Of a stretch of DNA of 64,000 nt, positions 47,856 through 56,734 are shown in pieces. Both the position numbers and the translations under genes were made by a program. How positions within the stretch are numbered: position 1 is the first letter of the stretch; each line of letters starts with the position of its first letter. Source of the stretch: Erythrobacter sp. NAP1 (GTDB lineage: Bacteria; Pseudomonadota; Alphaproteobacteria; Sphingomonadales; Sphingomonadaceae); assembly GCF_000152865.1 (NCBI RefSeq), contig NZ_CH672390.1, positions 2,335,468 to 2,399,467 on the forward strand, read 5' to 3'. The notes under the pieces were generated by a model that saw only the letters and a program-made list of their open reading frames with translations, searched no databases and had not been told where the DNA came from.

Positions 47856-48746
47856 CTAGAGGTTCTCCGAATACAGCTTCAGCAAGTCAGCATAGGCTTG
47901 CTCTGCTGCAGCCTCGGCGTAAGCGGGGCTGTCGGGCACGGTCCAGCCATGGTCGCCATCATAGACGTCGACATTTGCCGGACGCGCGGCTCGGCCTGCG
48001 GCCTTGGCGAAGAGCAGCTTGTGATCGGGCGCTTCCTCATGGTCGTCGCGCGCGATGGCGATGAGATAGGTCGCATCGGCCTGGTCCAGCATATTGTGCG
48101 GGCTGTTCGGGTCGTCCTCTTCGCGAACCAGCCCTCCGCCGTGGAAGCTCGCCGCGGCCTTGATCCGCGACGGCACCGCAGCCGAGCTCCAGACCGTGAA
48201 CGGCCCGCCCATGCAGTAGCCCTGCGTGCCAATGCCGCGATCGCTGTCGACCGCGTCCTGTCCGTCGAGCCAGACAACCGCTGCGCCCGCATCGCGCTGG
48301 ATCGCATCGGCATCGAGCTTGTCGCGCCATGGGCGTACTTTCTGAAAACCGTCGGCTTCGATGAAAGCGGCAAAGTCGGCGAACTGCTCGCCCGCCACGT
48401 CGCGGTAATAGGGATTGAGCACGAGCACCGAATAGCCCTGTCCGGCGAGCCGCCTGGCCATGTTGCGCTTTGCCTCTCGCAGTGAAGCGATGTCGGGCCA
48501 GAAGATCACGCCGGGATGCGCGCCGCTTGCCGGGTGGACGAAGAAGGCATCCATCGTGCCGTCAGCCGTGTCGAAAGTGACGGAGCGCTCCGTGATATCG
48601 AGCGCAGGCGCTTCGGCCACCTCGCCCTCGCCTGCTTCTTCGCCTGGCGCGCAGGCCGCGACGGCCGCAGCCCCGGCCAGCACGCCAAACTGGCGCCGGT
48701 TGATGGCGTCGCGCGCCCAGACTTTCAGTTTCGCCTCGTCGCACAT
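47856..48746 (-). CDS. Dienelactone-hydrolase-like protein, Tat lipoprotein
   Basis: 296 residues from ATG 48746; the open frame extends further but into a divergent gene's upstream region. The N-terminus has a twin-arginine motif NRRQFGVLAG followed by AACAPGEE, consistent with Tat export and lipid attachment. The alpha/beta-hydrolase core shows GYCMGGPF with Cys in place of Ser as nucleophile (about residue 178), an Asp and a GDHGW His, the DLH pattern. It is divergent from the alcohol dehydrogenase by 120 bases. Substrate unknown. Confidence 0.85.
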   Translation of the reverse strand: MCDEAKLKVWARDAINRRQFGVLAGAAAVAACAPGEEAGEGEVAEAPALDITERSVTFDTADGTMDAFFVHPASGAHPGVIFWPDIASLREAKRNMARRLAGQGYSVLVLNPYYRDVAGEQFADFAAFIEADGFQKVRPWRDKLDADAIQRDAGAAVVWLDGQDAVDSDRGIGTQGYCMGGPFTVWSSAAVPSRIKAAASFHGGGLVREEDDPNSPHNMLDQADATYLIAIARDDHEEAPDHKLLFAKAAGRAARPANVDVYDGDHGWTVPDSPAYAEAAAEQAYADLLKLYSENL

Positions 48747-48866
48747 GCCCGTCTCCATCTCAATGTATCTGTCGTTTGCGCCGGTCCTACGATGCACAAG
48801 TCGCAATGGACAAGCGCGCAGTTCCTCGGCAACATTGGTAACGGAGAGAGTTGAGAGGGGTTCCGC

Positions 48867-51062
48867 ATGATTTTTGCGACGGGCAAGGCTGCGTGGGCGG
48901 CCAAGTTGCTGGTTCTCGGTACGCTGGGCGTTGGGGCCTGCAACGAGATGTATGGCGACGTCATGGGCGATGGCGGCGTCACGGCCGAGATGCTGGTCGG
49001 CGCGGGCGCCGATCACGCCAACTGGATCAGCCATGGCCGCACTTATGACGAACAGCGCTTTTCGCCGCTCGATCAAGTGAACGCGGAAAATGTCGGCGAA
49101 CTTGGCCTCGCTTGGTACGCCGACATGGACACTGCCCGCGGGCAGGAAGCGACGCCGCTAGTCATGGACGGCAAGCTCTACCTCACCACCGCGTGGAGCA
49201 AGGTGAAGGCGTTCGACGCCGCGACCGGCAAACCGCTGTGGGATTACGACCCTGAAGTTCCCGGAGAAACCGGGGTCAAGGTGTGCTGCGACGTGGTCAA
49301 TCGCGGCCTTGCCGCATGGGGCAATTCGCTGTTCCTCGGCACGCTTGACGGTCGGCTCGTCAGCCTCGACCGCGACACGGGCGAGGTCCAGTGGGAAGTC
49401 GTCACGGTCGATCAGTCGATGGCCTATTCGATCACCGGCGCACCGCGCGTGATCGACGGCAAGGTCATCATCGGCAATGGCGGCGCAGAGTTCGGCGTGC
49501 GCGGCTATATCGCGGCTTACGACGCAGCGGATGGCAGCGAGCTTTGGCGCTTCTACACCGTGCCCGATGGCAATGAAGGCGGGGAGAGCCCGCAATATCT
49601 CCAGGACGCTGCCGAGACGTGGAACACCGAGGTGCTGCGGTCATCCGATTCGATCGGGGGCGGCGGCACTGTTTGGGATTCGATGGCTTACGATCCCGAA
49701 CTCGATCTTCTGTATTTCGGCGTCGGCAACGGAAGCCCGTGGAACCAGGCATATCGCTCTCCGGGAGAGGACGGGACGGGCGAAGGCGACAACCTCTACT
49801 TGTCCAGCATCGTCGCGATCCGCCCCGATACGGGCGAATATGTCTGGCACTATCAGACAACGCCGGGCGAAACGTGGGATTACACCGCGACCCAGCACAT
49901 CATCCTTGCCGACATGGAAGTGGATGGCGAGGAGCGCAAAGTGTTGATGCAGGCGCCCAAGAACGGGTTCTTCTACGTGCTCGACCGCGAGACTGGCGAG
50001 TTCATCAGCGCCGAAGAATATATCCCGCAAAACTGGGCCGAGGGGATTGATGAGAACGGTCGCCCGATCTTCAACCCGGAAGCGCGGATCGACAAGACCG
50101 GTCAGCCCGCGCTGGTGATGCCGGGTCCGCTTGGCGGGCATAACTGGCACCCGATGGCGTATCATCCGGGCGAAGGTCTGGTGTACATTCCGGCATTTGA
50201 GGCTGCTTCGGTTTACGCGCCCGAAGAGAACTGGAAGCCCGACGTCGCGCGCGGCTTCAACGTGGGCTTCAACCTTGGCGCAGGCGATCTGCCGCCTGAT
50301 CTGGGCATCCGCAAGGAAGTCTACGGCACGGTCAAGGGCAAGCTGATGGCGTGGGATCCGGTGGCGCAAAAAGCCCGCTGGGTGGTCGAACATGCTGGCC
50401 CATGGAACGGCGGCCTGCTCGCAACGGGCGGCGGGCTTGTTTTTCAGGGTAACTCATCGAGCGAATTTGCCGCTTACAATGCCGGGTCCGGCGAGAAGCT
50501 CTGGAGCTTTGGCGCGCAGACCGGCGTGGTCGCGCCCCCGATGACCTACACCGTCAATGGTGAGCAATATGTCGCGGTGCTGGCCGGATGGGGCGGCGCT
50601 TATGCGATCACCGCCGACGGGCATCTCGTCAACGATCAGGGTCCGGTGCGCAACATCTCGCGCCTCCTGGTCTTCAAGCTGGGCGGAGAGGCCGAGCTTC
50701 CCGAAATGCGCGAGCTTGTGAACCTGCCGCTCGACCCGCCGCCAAGCCGCGCTTCGGCTGAGGAAATCGCGCTCGGGAAAGAGAAGTACGCGCGTTATTG
50801 CGCGGTGTGCCATGCACCTGCTGCGGTCGGTTCGACCGTGCTGCCGGACCTTCGCCGCTCGGGCACGCTCGGCAATGCCCGAAGCTGGGAAGCGGTGGTC
50901 CATGAGGGCATCCTCAAGGACAATGGCATGGTGAGCTTTGCAGACTCGCTCTCGAAAGAAGAGGTGCAGGCCATCCGCGCCTACGTCATCGCCCGCGCAA
51001 ACGAGGACAAGGCGCTGGAGGCTGCGACCACAGCCGAGGCTGAGCAGGTCGCCCGGCGCTAG
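48867..51062 (+). CDS. PQQ-dependent quinohemoprotein alcohol dehydrogenase
   Basis: 731 residues. An N-terminal signal anchor leads into an eight-bladed quinoprotein propeller with repeated W-motifs and the vicinal disulfide KVCCDVV (about 139-140), which forms the floor of the PQQ site. A C-terminal cytochrome c domain carries CAVCH (about 645-649). It should oxidise alcohols in the periplasm and pass electrons to another cytochrome c. PQQ synthesis genes are not in the window; the PqqD-like gene at 38426 belongs to the lasso cluster, not PQQ synthesis. Confidence 0.93.
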   Translation: MIFATGKAAWAAKLLVLGTLGVGACNEMYGDVMGDGGVTAEMLVGAGADHANWISHGRTYDEQRFSPLDQVNAENVGELGLAWYADMDTARGQEATPLVMDGKLYLTTAWSKVKAFDAATGKPLWDYDPEVPGETGVKVCCDVVNRGLAAWGNSLFLGTLDGRLVSLDRDTGEVQWEVVTVDQSMAYSITGAPRVIDGKVIIGNGGAEFGVRGYIAAYDAADGSELWRFYTVPDGNEGGESPQYLQDAAETWNTEVLRSSDSIGGGGTVWDSMAYDPELDLLYFGVGNGSPWNQAYRSPGEDGTGEGDNLYLSSIVAIRPDTGEYVWHYQTTPGETWDYTATQHIILADMEVDGEERKVLMQAPKNGFFYVLDRETGEFISAEEYIPQNWAEGIDENGRPIFNPEARIDKTGQPALVMPGPLGGHNWHPMAYHPGEGLVYIPAFEAASVYAPEENWKPDVARGFNVGFNLGAGDLPPDLGIRKEVYGTVKGKLMAWDPVAQKARWVVEHAGPWNGGLLATGGGLVFQGNSSSEFAAYNAGSGEKLWSFGAQTGVVAPPMTYTVNGEQYVAVLAGWGGAYAITADGHLVNDQGPVRNISRLLVFKLGGEAELPEMRELVNLPLDPPPSRASAEEIALGKEKYARYCAVCHAPAAVGSTVLPDLRRSGTLGNARSWEAVVHEGILKDNGMVSFADSLSKEEVQAIRAYVIARANEDKALEAATTAEAEQVARR

Positions 51063-51066
51063 CGCC

Positions 51067-51936
51067 CTAGCCTCTGAAAACCACAGTGCGGGCGCCGTTC
51101 ATCAGCACGCGGTCGCCTGCGAAGAGCCGCACCGCTTCGGCGAGCACGCGGCGTTCGATGTCGCGGCCCTTGCGCACGAGGTCTGACGGGCTGTCGGTAT
51201 GGGTGATGCGCTCTACGTCCTGATGAATGATAGGGCCTTCGTCGAGGTCGGCGGTGACGAAATGGGCGGTGGCCCCGATGATCTTCACCCCTCGGCGGTG
51301 GGCCTGATGATAGGGACGCGCGCCCTTGAAACCGGGCAGGAAGCTGTGATGGATATTGATGCAGCGCTCGGCGAAATGGGCTGATTGCTCATCGGAGAAT
51401 ATCTGCATGTAGCGCGCCAGCACGACCAGTTCGGCCTGCACATCCTCGGCGATATTGCGCAAGGCGGCCTCGGCTTCTGCCTTGGTGTCGGGCGTGACGG
51501 GGACGTGATGAAACGGCACGTCGCCGATATCCGTGCGCCCCGATGACAGCGCAACCTCGCGCGGGTGGTTGGAGACGATCGCGACCGGCTCGATATTGAG
51601 CTCTCCGGTGCGCCAGCGATATATGAGATCCGCGAGGCAATGGTCCGCCTTGCTCACCATGATCAGCACGCGGCGCGGGCGGTCCTGCGCCGCGATTGTC
51701 CAGCGCATCGCGAAATCTTGCGCGAACGGCGCGAAGTCCCGGCGCAGATCCTCGCTGTCATGTCCGCCCGCCTCGAACACCACCCGCATGAAGAAGCGCT
51801 CATCCTCCCCGAATTGCTGCGCGTCGAGGATGTTGCAGCCGCGCTTGAACAGGAAGGCGGTGACCTTCGCTGTGATACCGGGGCGGTCGGGGCAATCCAG
51901 CGTGAGGATCAGCGGCCCGGCTTGGGGTGAGGTCAT
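51067..51936 (-). CDS. purU: Formyltetrahydrofolate deformylase PurU
   Basis: 289 residues. An N-terminal ACT-type domain ([16 protein letters not shown] to residue about 85) is followed by a formyltransferase domain with the catalytic Asn/His/Asp set visible in [18 protein letters not shown] and [17 protein letters not shown]. It releases formate from formyl-THF, supplying the formate used by PurT, whose gene lies 1.5 kb away. Its ATG overlaps the end of the DUF4198 gene by 4 bases. Confidence 0.95.
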   Translation of the reverse strand: MTSPQAGPLILTLDCPDRPGITAKVTAFLFKRGCNILDAQQFGEDERFFMRVVFEAGGHDSEDLRRDFAPFAQDFAMRWTIAAQDRPRRVLIMVSKADHCLADLIYRWRTGELNIEPVAIVSNHPREVALSSGRTDIGDVPFHHVPVTPDTKAEAEAALRNIAEDVQAELVVLARYMQIFSDEQSAHFAERCINIHHSFLPGFKGARPYHQAHRRGVKIIGATAHFVTADLDEGPIIHQDVERITHTDSPSDLVRKGRDIERRVLAEAVRLFAGDRVLMNGARTVVFRG

Positions 51937-52736
51937 TCGGACGCGACCGTGAGGCTGGCAAAGATCGTGAAATAGTCCGCGCGCGCATCGTTGGGCGCAG
52001 GAACGCCCCAGACGACCGAGTACAGCATCGCCCCCGTGCTCGGAGCGCCGACCCGAACCACGCCGTCAGCGCTGGTAAGGAAGGTCTGGTAACTCGCCGT
52101 CACATTGAGCGGCGCAACGCTTACCATTGCGCCCTCGAGCGGCTGCCCGCGAAACAGCACCTGGAGGTCTAGCGCGTCGCTCGGTTCAAGCGTGAAGGGG
52201 TTCTGCAAGGGCACGATCTCAAGCACCTGCCCGATCGGACGCGTGACATTGCGCGTGCGCTGCTCGCCCACCTGCAGCAGGGTCTTGGCGCGGCGGGAGT
52301 ATAGCTCGGTCCCGTTTTCGCCGGTCGTCCCGCGCAAGGTCCGATCAGCCGCGATACCGGTCAGCCCCTCGTGCTTGACGTAGTTATTGAAGCGCTCCGC
52401 CTCGAGATCCGAAAAGCTCGGATTGCTTTCGAATGCGAGAATGTGCGTGCCTTCGGAGCGGATGCTCACCACCGCGCTGCCCGGTTCGTCGCCGCCAGTC
52501 GTGCGCACGCCGCGCTGCTGGTCGACCACACCATCTGGGCTGAAAAGACGTAGCGAAGCGATCCGCTCCCAGTAAAGCCCCCAATCGTTCACGTCGCCTG
52601 CATCGCCGACCTTGAACTCGATCAGCACCTCCTCACCCGCCTCAGGCGTATGATCTTCAGGCTGCAACCAGAAGGAATGCGCGGCCGCGCCAGTCGATAC
52701 GGTCAGCGCAAGCGCGGTGAGAAGGATGCGGATCAT
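51933..52736 (-). CDS. DUF4198 periplasmic protein
   Basis: 267 residues from ATG 52736 with a signal peptide (cleavage near GAAAHSFWL). The family start [18 protein letters not shown], with a His just after cleavage, recalls N-terminal metal or copper sites and nickel/cobalt uptake proteins; a metal role is suggested for the family but not proven. The upper frame would run through the UrcA promoter, so the longer start is rejected. Upstream of purU in one transcript. Confidence 0.75.
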   Translation of the reverse strand: MIRILLTALALTVSTGAAAHSFWLQPEDHTPEAGEEVLIEFKVGDAGDVNDWGLYWERIASLRLFSPDGVVDQQRGVRTTGGDEPGSAVVSIRSEGTHILAFESNPSFSDLEAERFNNYVKHEGLTGIAADRTLRGTTGENGTELYSRRAKTLLQVGEQRTRNVTRPIGQVLEIVPLQNPFTLEPSDALDLQVLFRGQPLEGAMVSVAPLNVTASYQTFLTSADGVVRVGAPSTGAMLYSVVWGVPAPNDARADYFTIFASLTVASE

Positions 52737-52977
52737 CTTTTGAAATACTCCCGGAAATGTGTCGCGCACCATGCCAAGGGCGCGCCCGGCCATCAACGAT
52801 AGCTTTGCGTTGATTGCAGGATTGGCGTGAAACTTCGCGCAATAAACTTTCAGCCACGAGTAACCTTCGAATGAGGTGCGGCGAACAAGCGGCGTCCGGC
52901 GAGTGCCCTCCCCCAAAAAACCGCTCGCCGGACACGAGTTTCAAAACCCCGCTTATCAAGAATTAGGAGCCCACATA

Positions 52978-53319
52978 ATGTTCAATCGCAAAACCGTTTC
53001 CGCCGTCATGCTTTCCATCGCGGCTATCACCGCCTCTCCCGTGAGCGCACAGACCAGCATCGAGGTTGATGCAGGCGCGTACAACCTCGCCGACGAAGCC
53101 GGCCAGCGTGCGCTCAATGCCGAACTCAAGAAAGCCGTTCGCCAGATCTGCGGCGTTACGCCGCCGCTTCGCGACCTTCACGATGTGCGCAATCACCGCG
53201 CCTGCGTGATCAGCGCCGAGACGAGCTTCATGGCAGATCGCAGCGCTGCAATTGCCGCCGCTCAATCTGCAGATGCGCAGCGCATGGCAATCGCCGAGCG
53301 CAGCGCCGACGCTGGCTGA
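52978..53319 (+). CDS. UrcA family secreted protein
   Basis: 113 residues from ATG 52978, with GGAG site 8 bases upstream. Signal peptide ending at VSAQT, then the UrcA pattern: AYNLADEAGQRALNAELKKAVRQICG and a second Cys near 85, likely forming one disulfide. UrcA proteins are small periplasmic proteins restricted largely to sphingomonads and caulobacters, of unknown function. Divergent from DUF4198/purU. Confidence 0.85.
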   Translation: MFNRKTVSAVMLSIAAITASPVSAQTSIEVDAGAYNLADEAGQRALNAELKKAVRQICGVTPPLRDLHDVRNHRACVISAETSFMADRSAAIAAAQSADAQRMAIAERSADAG

Positions 53320-53333
53320 ATGCCGCGCACGTG

Positions 53334-54521
53334 TCAGCGATAACGGATCAGTACCCGGTCCGCAGCAGCACCGGCGAGGCGCCTTGCCTCGTCGGTGTTG
53401 TCGCTCGTGGCGAGCGCAACGCCCATGCGGCGATAGGGGCGCGTGGTCGGCTTGCCGAAGACGCGCACATCCACCGACGGATCGAGGCCGAGCGCTGCAT
53501 CGAGGCCTGAGAAACCGAAGTCATCGCTGTCCCGATCGGCGAGGATCACGGCGGAGGCGCTGGGCTTGGCATCGATCGTCTCTGGCACGGGCAGCCCCAT
53601 GATGGCGCGGGCGTGAAGATCGAATTCGGACAGCGTCTGTCCCGCGCTGGTCACCATACCGGTGTCATGCGGGCGCGGGGAAAGCTCTGAGAAAATCACC
53701 TCGTCCCCCCCTTGGCCCGAACGCACGAAAAATTCGACCCCGAACAGGCCCCAGCCTTGTCCTGAGCCCTTGAGCGCCTCAACCACCTTGGCCGCCATCG
53801 CCTGCGCATCCGCAAGCGCGCTTGCCGACATCGCGGCAGGCTGCCAGCTTTCCTGATAGTCGCCGCGCTCCTGCCGATGGCCAATGGGCGGGCAAAATGT
53901 GATGCCGTTTGCGTGGCGCACGGTCAGCAGCGTGATCTCGTAGTCGAAGTCGATGAACTGCTCGACAATCACGCGCGCACGGTCGCCGCGCATGTTGGCG
54001 CAGGCATAATCCCACGCTTCCTCAAGGCCGGCCTCGCTATCGACCTTGCTCTGCCCCTTGCCCGATGAGGACATGACCGGCTTGATCACGCAAGGAAAGC
54101 CGGTGTGCCCGGCTGCGGCGCAGACCTGCTCGAAGTTTTCCGCATAGCGATAAAGCGAGGTGGTGAGGCCAAGCTCTCCTGCCGCGAGATCGCGGATTGC
54201 GTCGCGGTTCATGGTCAATTGCACCGCCTTGGCCGAAGGGATCACGTTGAACCCTTCACCTTCGAGGTCGGCGAGCACTTCTGTACGGATCGCCTCGATC
54301 TCGGGGACAATGTGGTCGGGGCGGTGCTTTTCTACCGCTGCACGCAACGCGGCGCCATCGAGCATGGAGAACACCTCGCGCCCGTCGGCAACCTGCATCG
54401 CGGGCGCGTCGTCATAGGCGTCGCAGGCGATGACCCGCGCGCCCAGGCGCTTTGCGGATATGGTGAATTCGCGGCCGAGTTCGCCCGAGCCGAGCAGCAG
54501 AATGGTGGCGGTGTGAGACAT
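53334..54521 (-). CDS. purT: Formate-dependent phosphoribosylglycinamide formyltransferase PurT
   Basis: 395 residues of ATP-grasp type. It makes formyl-GAR from GAR, ATP and formate in purine synthesis. Visible blocks are LLLGSGELGREFTISAKRLG (N-terminal nucleotide region), VIKPVMSSSGKGQS (phosphate loop) and FSELSPRPHDTGMVT (metal ligands). With PurU close by, purine synthesis can draw on folate-derived formate. Confidence 0.95.
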   Translation of the reverse strand: MSHTATILLLGSGELGREFTISAKRLGARVIACDAYDDAPAMQVADGREVFSMLDGAALRAAVEKHRPDHIVPEIEAIRTEVLADLEGEGFNVIPSAKAVQLTMNRDAIRDLAAGELGLTTSLYRYAENFEQVCAAAGHTGFPCVIKPVMSSSGKGQSKVDSEAGLEEAWDYACANMRGDRARVIVEQFIDFDYEITLLTVRHANGITFCPPIGHRQERGDYQESWQPAAMSASALADAQAMAAKVVEALKGSGQGWGLFGVEFFVRSGQGGDEVIFSELSPRPHDTGMVTSAGQTLSEFDLHARAIMGLPVPETIDAKPSASAVILADRDSDDFGFSGLDAALGLDPSVDVRVFGKPTTRPYRRMGVALATSDNTDEARRLAGAAADRVLIRYR

Positions 54522-54565
54522 GCCTAACGCCTAGCGCCGCTGCTCGCGCGAGGGAAGCGGTCAGG

Positions 54566-55648
54566 TCACGCGCGTTTCTGCAATGCGGACGCTGAAACAG
54601 CCGCGCGGGTGGATTGGCCGCTTTGTTCGACTGCGCGCTGTACGGCTTCTTCCATTGCCCGCTCCATCGCATCTCCGCTAATGACAGGGCTGGAGGTGCG
54701 GCAGATACCCGTCTGCATTCCCCCGCCAGCGCGCGCCATGACAAGACCGAGTTCCGCCTGGCGCATGGTCAAGTCGACGCTTCTTTCGGCCCGCGCAATT
54801 CCGGCGCTGGCGGTGAGTTCAGGAGCGCGGCCCGGCGACGCCATGGTCAGCCCTGCAAAGGTCTTGAGCACGTCATTGGCCCACGCGCGCGCCTCGCGCT
54901 GGCTCAGCCCCCGCAAAAGCACGCCGAAGCGTTCATCGTCGAGCTGTGCCAATTCGTGCGGCGGTGATGTCATGGTGCCGAGATAGCGCGCAAAGCCCCA
55001 GCGGATCTCGTCTGCGGTGCTTTGTCCATATTGCATGAAGATCGCGCGCATCCGGTCAATCGCGAAGATAGCGACCGCGGCGGCGGATTTATCGTGAGCA
55101 CGTGCGCCTGCAATCGAGCGGTTGAGCGAGGCACACAAAGCGTGCCGGTTAGCGAGACCCGTGACGGGATCGCGGCCCGCAGGGGTCGCAGTCTCTCGCG
55201 TAATTTCGCGTCCGATCGCCCGCACCGTGTCGTGCTTTTTCTGGACCGAGCGCAGGATGCCGATAGCGCCTCCCATGTCGCTCGTATCGCGGCCAACAGG
55301 GCGAAGATTGAGCGCATACCAGTGAAGTTCGGGTTCGCTCTCCTCTCCGCCTTCCGCGTCGTCATGCTCTTGAGCGGGTCGAGCAAACTCGATCCAGTCA
55401 TCGCGTTTCTCGAATGCGAGCACGGCCGAGCAGTAGCGCGATACGTCAGCCGCGAATTGAGGCGCAGCCAGATCGGCGACGTGCGGCATCAAAAGCAACG
55501 AACAAAAGTCTATTCCCAATCGGCAAGCGTTGGATGAGGCGTGGATTATAAATCCATCGGCATCAATCCTGATGACGATATCCTCAGACGCGTCCTTGCC
55601 CTGGCTGTGCACAGCACAGCCGCCAGATTCCTGAAATCCCATATCCAC
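54566..55648 (-). CDS. Degenerate GGDEF protein with PAS-like N-terminus
   Basis: 360 residues. The N-terminal part looks like a sensory PAS-type domain, and the second half has the GGDEF entry motif DPVTGLANRHAL. The active-site loop, normally GG(D/E)EF, reads LDDERF, so both catalytic Gly residues are lost and c-di-GMP synthesis is unlikely. It may instead bind a nucleotide or a partner protein. No EAL domain. The next gene on this strand's upstream side encodes a PilZ protein. Confidence 0.75.
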   Translation of the reverse strand: MDMGFQESGGCAVHSQGKDASEDIVIRIDADGFIIHASSNACRLGIDFCSLLLMPHVADLAAPQFAADVSRYCSAVLAFEKRDDWIEFARPAQEHDDAEGGEESEPELHWYALNLRPVGRDTSDMGGAIGILRSVQKKHDTVRAIGREITRETATPAGRDPVTGLANRHALCASLNRSIAGARAHDKSAAAVAIFAIDRMRAIFMQYGQSTADEIRWGFARYLGTMTSPPHELAQLDDERFGVLLRGLSQREARAWANDVLKTFAGLTMASPGRAPELTASAGIARAERSVDLTMRQAELGLVMARAGGGMQTGICRTSSPVISGDAMERAMEEAVQRAVEQSGQSTRAAVSASALQKRA

Positions 55649-55884
55649 GTGACAGCCCCCGGTGTTTTGCGACCGTTTGAGTCAATCCGTTTCCCGTCAC
55701 GCGTTATGAGTTAGCAAACCCGTGCGATATAAATAGTCGAGATTTCCCCTTACTCGCTATGTATTCGCACTTATTGAGTTAACCTTGTTATATTACGCAA
55801 CTAAAAAACGAATCAACGTCAATAATCATTTACCATAATATTGACCGGTTGGTAGATATAGTATTCGCAGGGTAAGTATATTGC
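55649..55884. other. AT-rich intergenic spacer
   Basis: The stretch 55720-55880 is far more AT-rich than the rest of the window, with runs such as CTAAAAAACG and ATAATATTG. It must carry the promoter of the GGDEF-like gene. No repeat, RNA gene or coding frame is evident. Confidence 0.5.
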
Positions 55885-56601
55885 TCAGAGTTCGATGGAA
55901 ATGCGCACACTAGAGGGGTCCGCGCCAAATTGGGCCGCGATTTTCTGTCGGCATTCTTCGATCAGTGCGCCCGCTGGCGTACGGCCCGCCACTTCCATCA
56001 GGTCTTCGCTCGTCACACCCAGAACATCGGCGATCGCGCCGATCCGCTCAGGAAGCGGGCGCGCCTTGTCTTTCTCCCATGCCCAGACGGTCGGCTTGCT
56101 GACACCAAGCGCATCTGCAACCTGCGCCAGCGTCAGCCCACGTTCGCGCCGCAGGGTGTTGAGACGCTTGCCAAGGCCCGATTGGCCAAATCCAGAGCCC
56201 ACTCCGGGATCGAATGAGACAGCGGGGGTCGGCGCAGGCTGCGGCTGCGCGGGTGTCCCTGCGCCAAATCCGCCGCGAAGTTGCGCTGCGGCTAGAGCCG
56301 CCTCGCCGAGCGCCTGCTCGAACGCGCAACCGTAAAGCTCGCCGCTCTGCCATACGATCTCCGCCCCCACGGGCCCGAGTTCAGGCAGGTCGATCGAGAG
56401 CACTTCTCCCACATCGAGCGACAACTCGGTCTGCAACAGCAAGCCCGCCGCCGAGATGTTGTGCACGGTGACATTCGCGCTTGCCCCGCCGGGCAACGAC
56501 CCACTGGTTTCGAGGTAGAGCGAGCGACGCGGGTGACGGCGGCCCTCCGCCGCATCGGGCGATGGCGGAAGGTGAGCCTGGATGGGGCCTTGTTGCGACA
56601 T
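55885..56601 (-). CDS. PilZ domain fused to XRE helix-turn-helix regulator
   Basis: 238 residues. The N-terminal half is PilZ-like: RRHPRRSLYL gives the RxxxR-type entry, and VHNISAAGLLLQ the D/NxSxxG motif that binds c-di-GMP. A Gln/Pro linker leads to an XRE helix-turn-helix (RRERGLTLAQVADALGVSKPTVWAWEKDKARP). The fusion suggests a DNA-binding protein that senses c-di-GMP. It is 720 bases from the degenerate GGDEF gene, which may be functionally connected. Targets are unknown. Confidence 0.85.
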   Translation of the reverse strand: MSQQGPIQAHLPPSPDAAEGRRHPRRSLYLETSGSLPGGASANVTVHNISAAGLLLQTELSLDVGEVLSIDLPELGPVGAEIVWQSGELYGCAFEQALGEAALAAAQLRGGFGAGTPAQPQPAPTPAVSFDPGVGSGFGQSGLGKRLNTLRRERGLTLAQVADALGVSKPTVWAWEKDKARPLPERIGAIADVLGVTSEDLMEVAGRTPAGALIEECRQKIAAQFGADPSSVRISIEL

Positions 56602-56693
56602 GTAAGTAAAGCTCCTGTAACGGAGCCTTACGATCCGGCCAAAAGTGTAAACGCGGTCTTGCCGGAAATGGTTAACAGCGATGAAAAGCCTTG

Positions 56694-56720
56694 CTCGCGG
56701 TATGAAGTGTTAGCCGCGAG
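56694..56720 (-). terminator. Probable terminator after aspartate kinase
   Basis: Inverted repeat CTCGCGG and CCGCGAG with a 13-base loop, followed on the minus strand after six bases by TTTT. It lies 15 bases past the lysC stop codon. Confidence 0.5.
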
Positions 56721-56734
56721 GTTGGTGCACCCGC

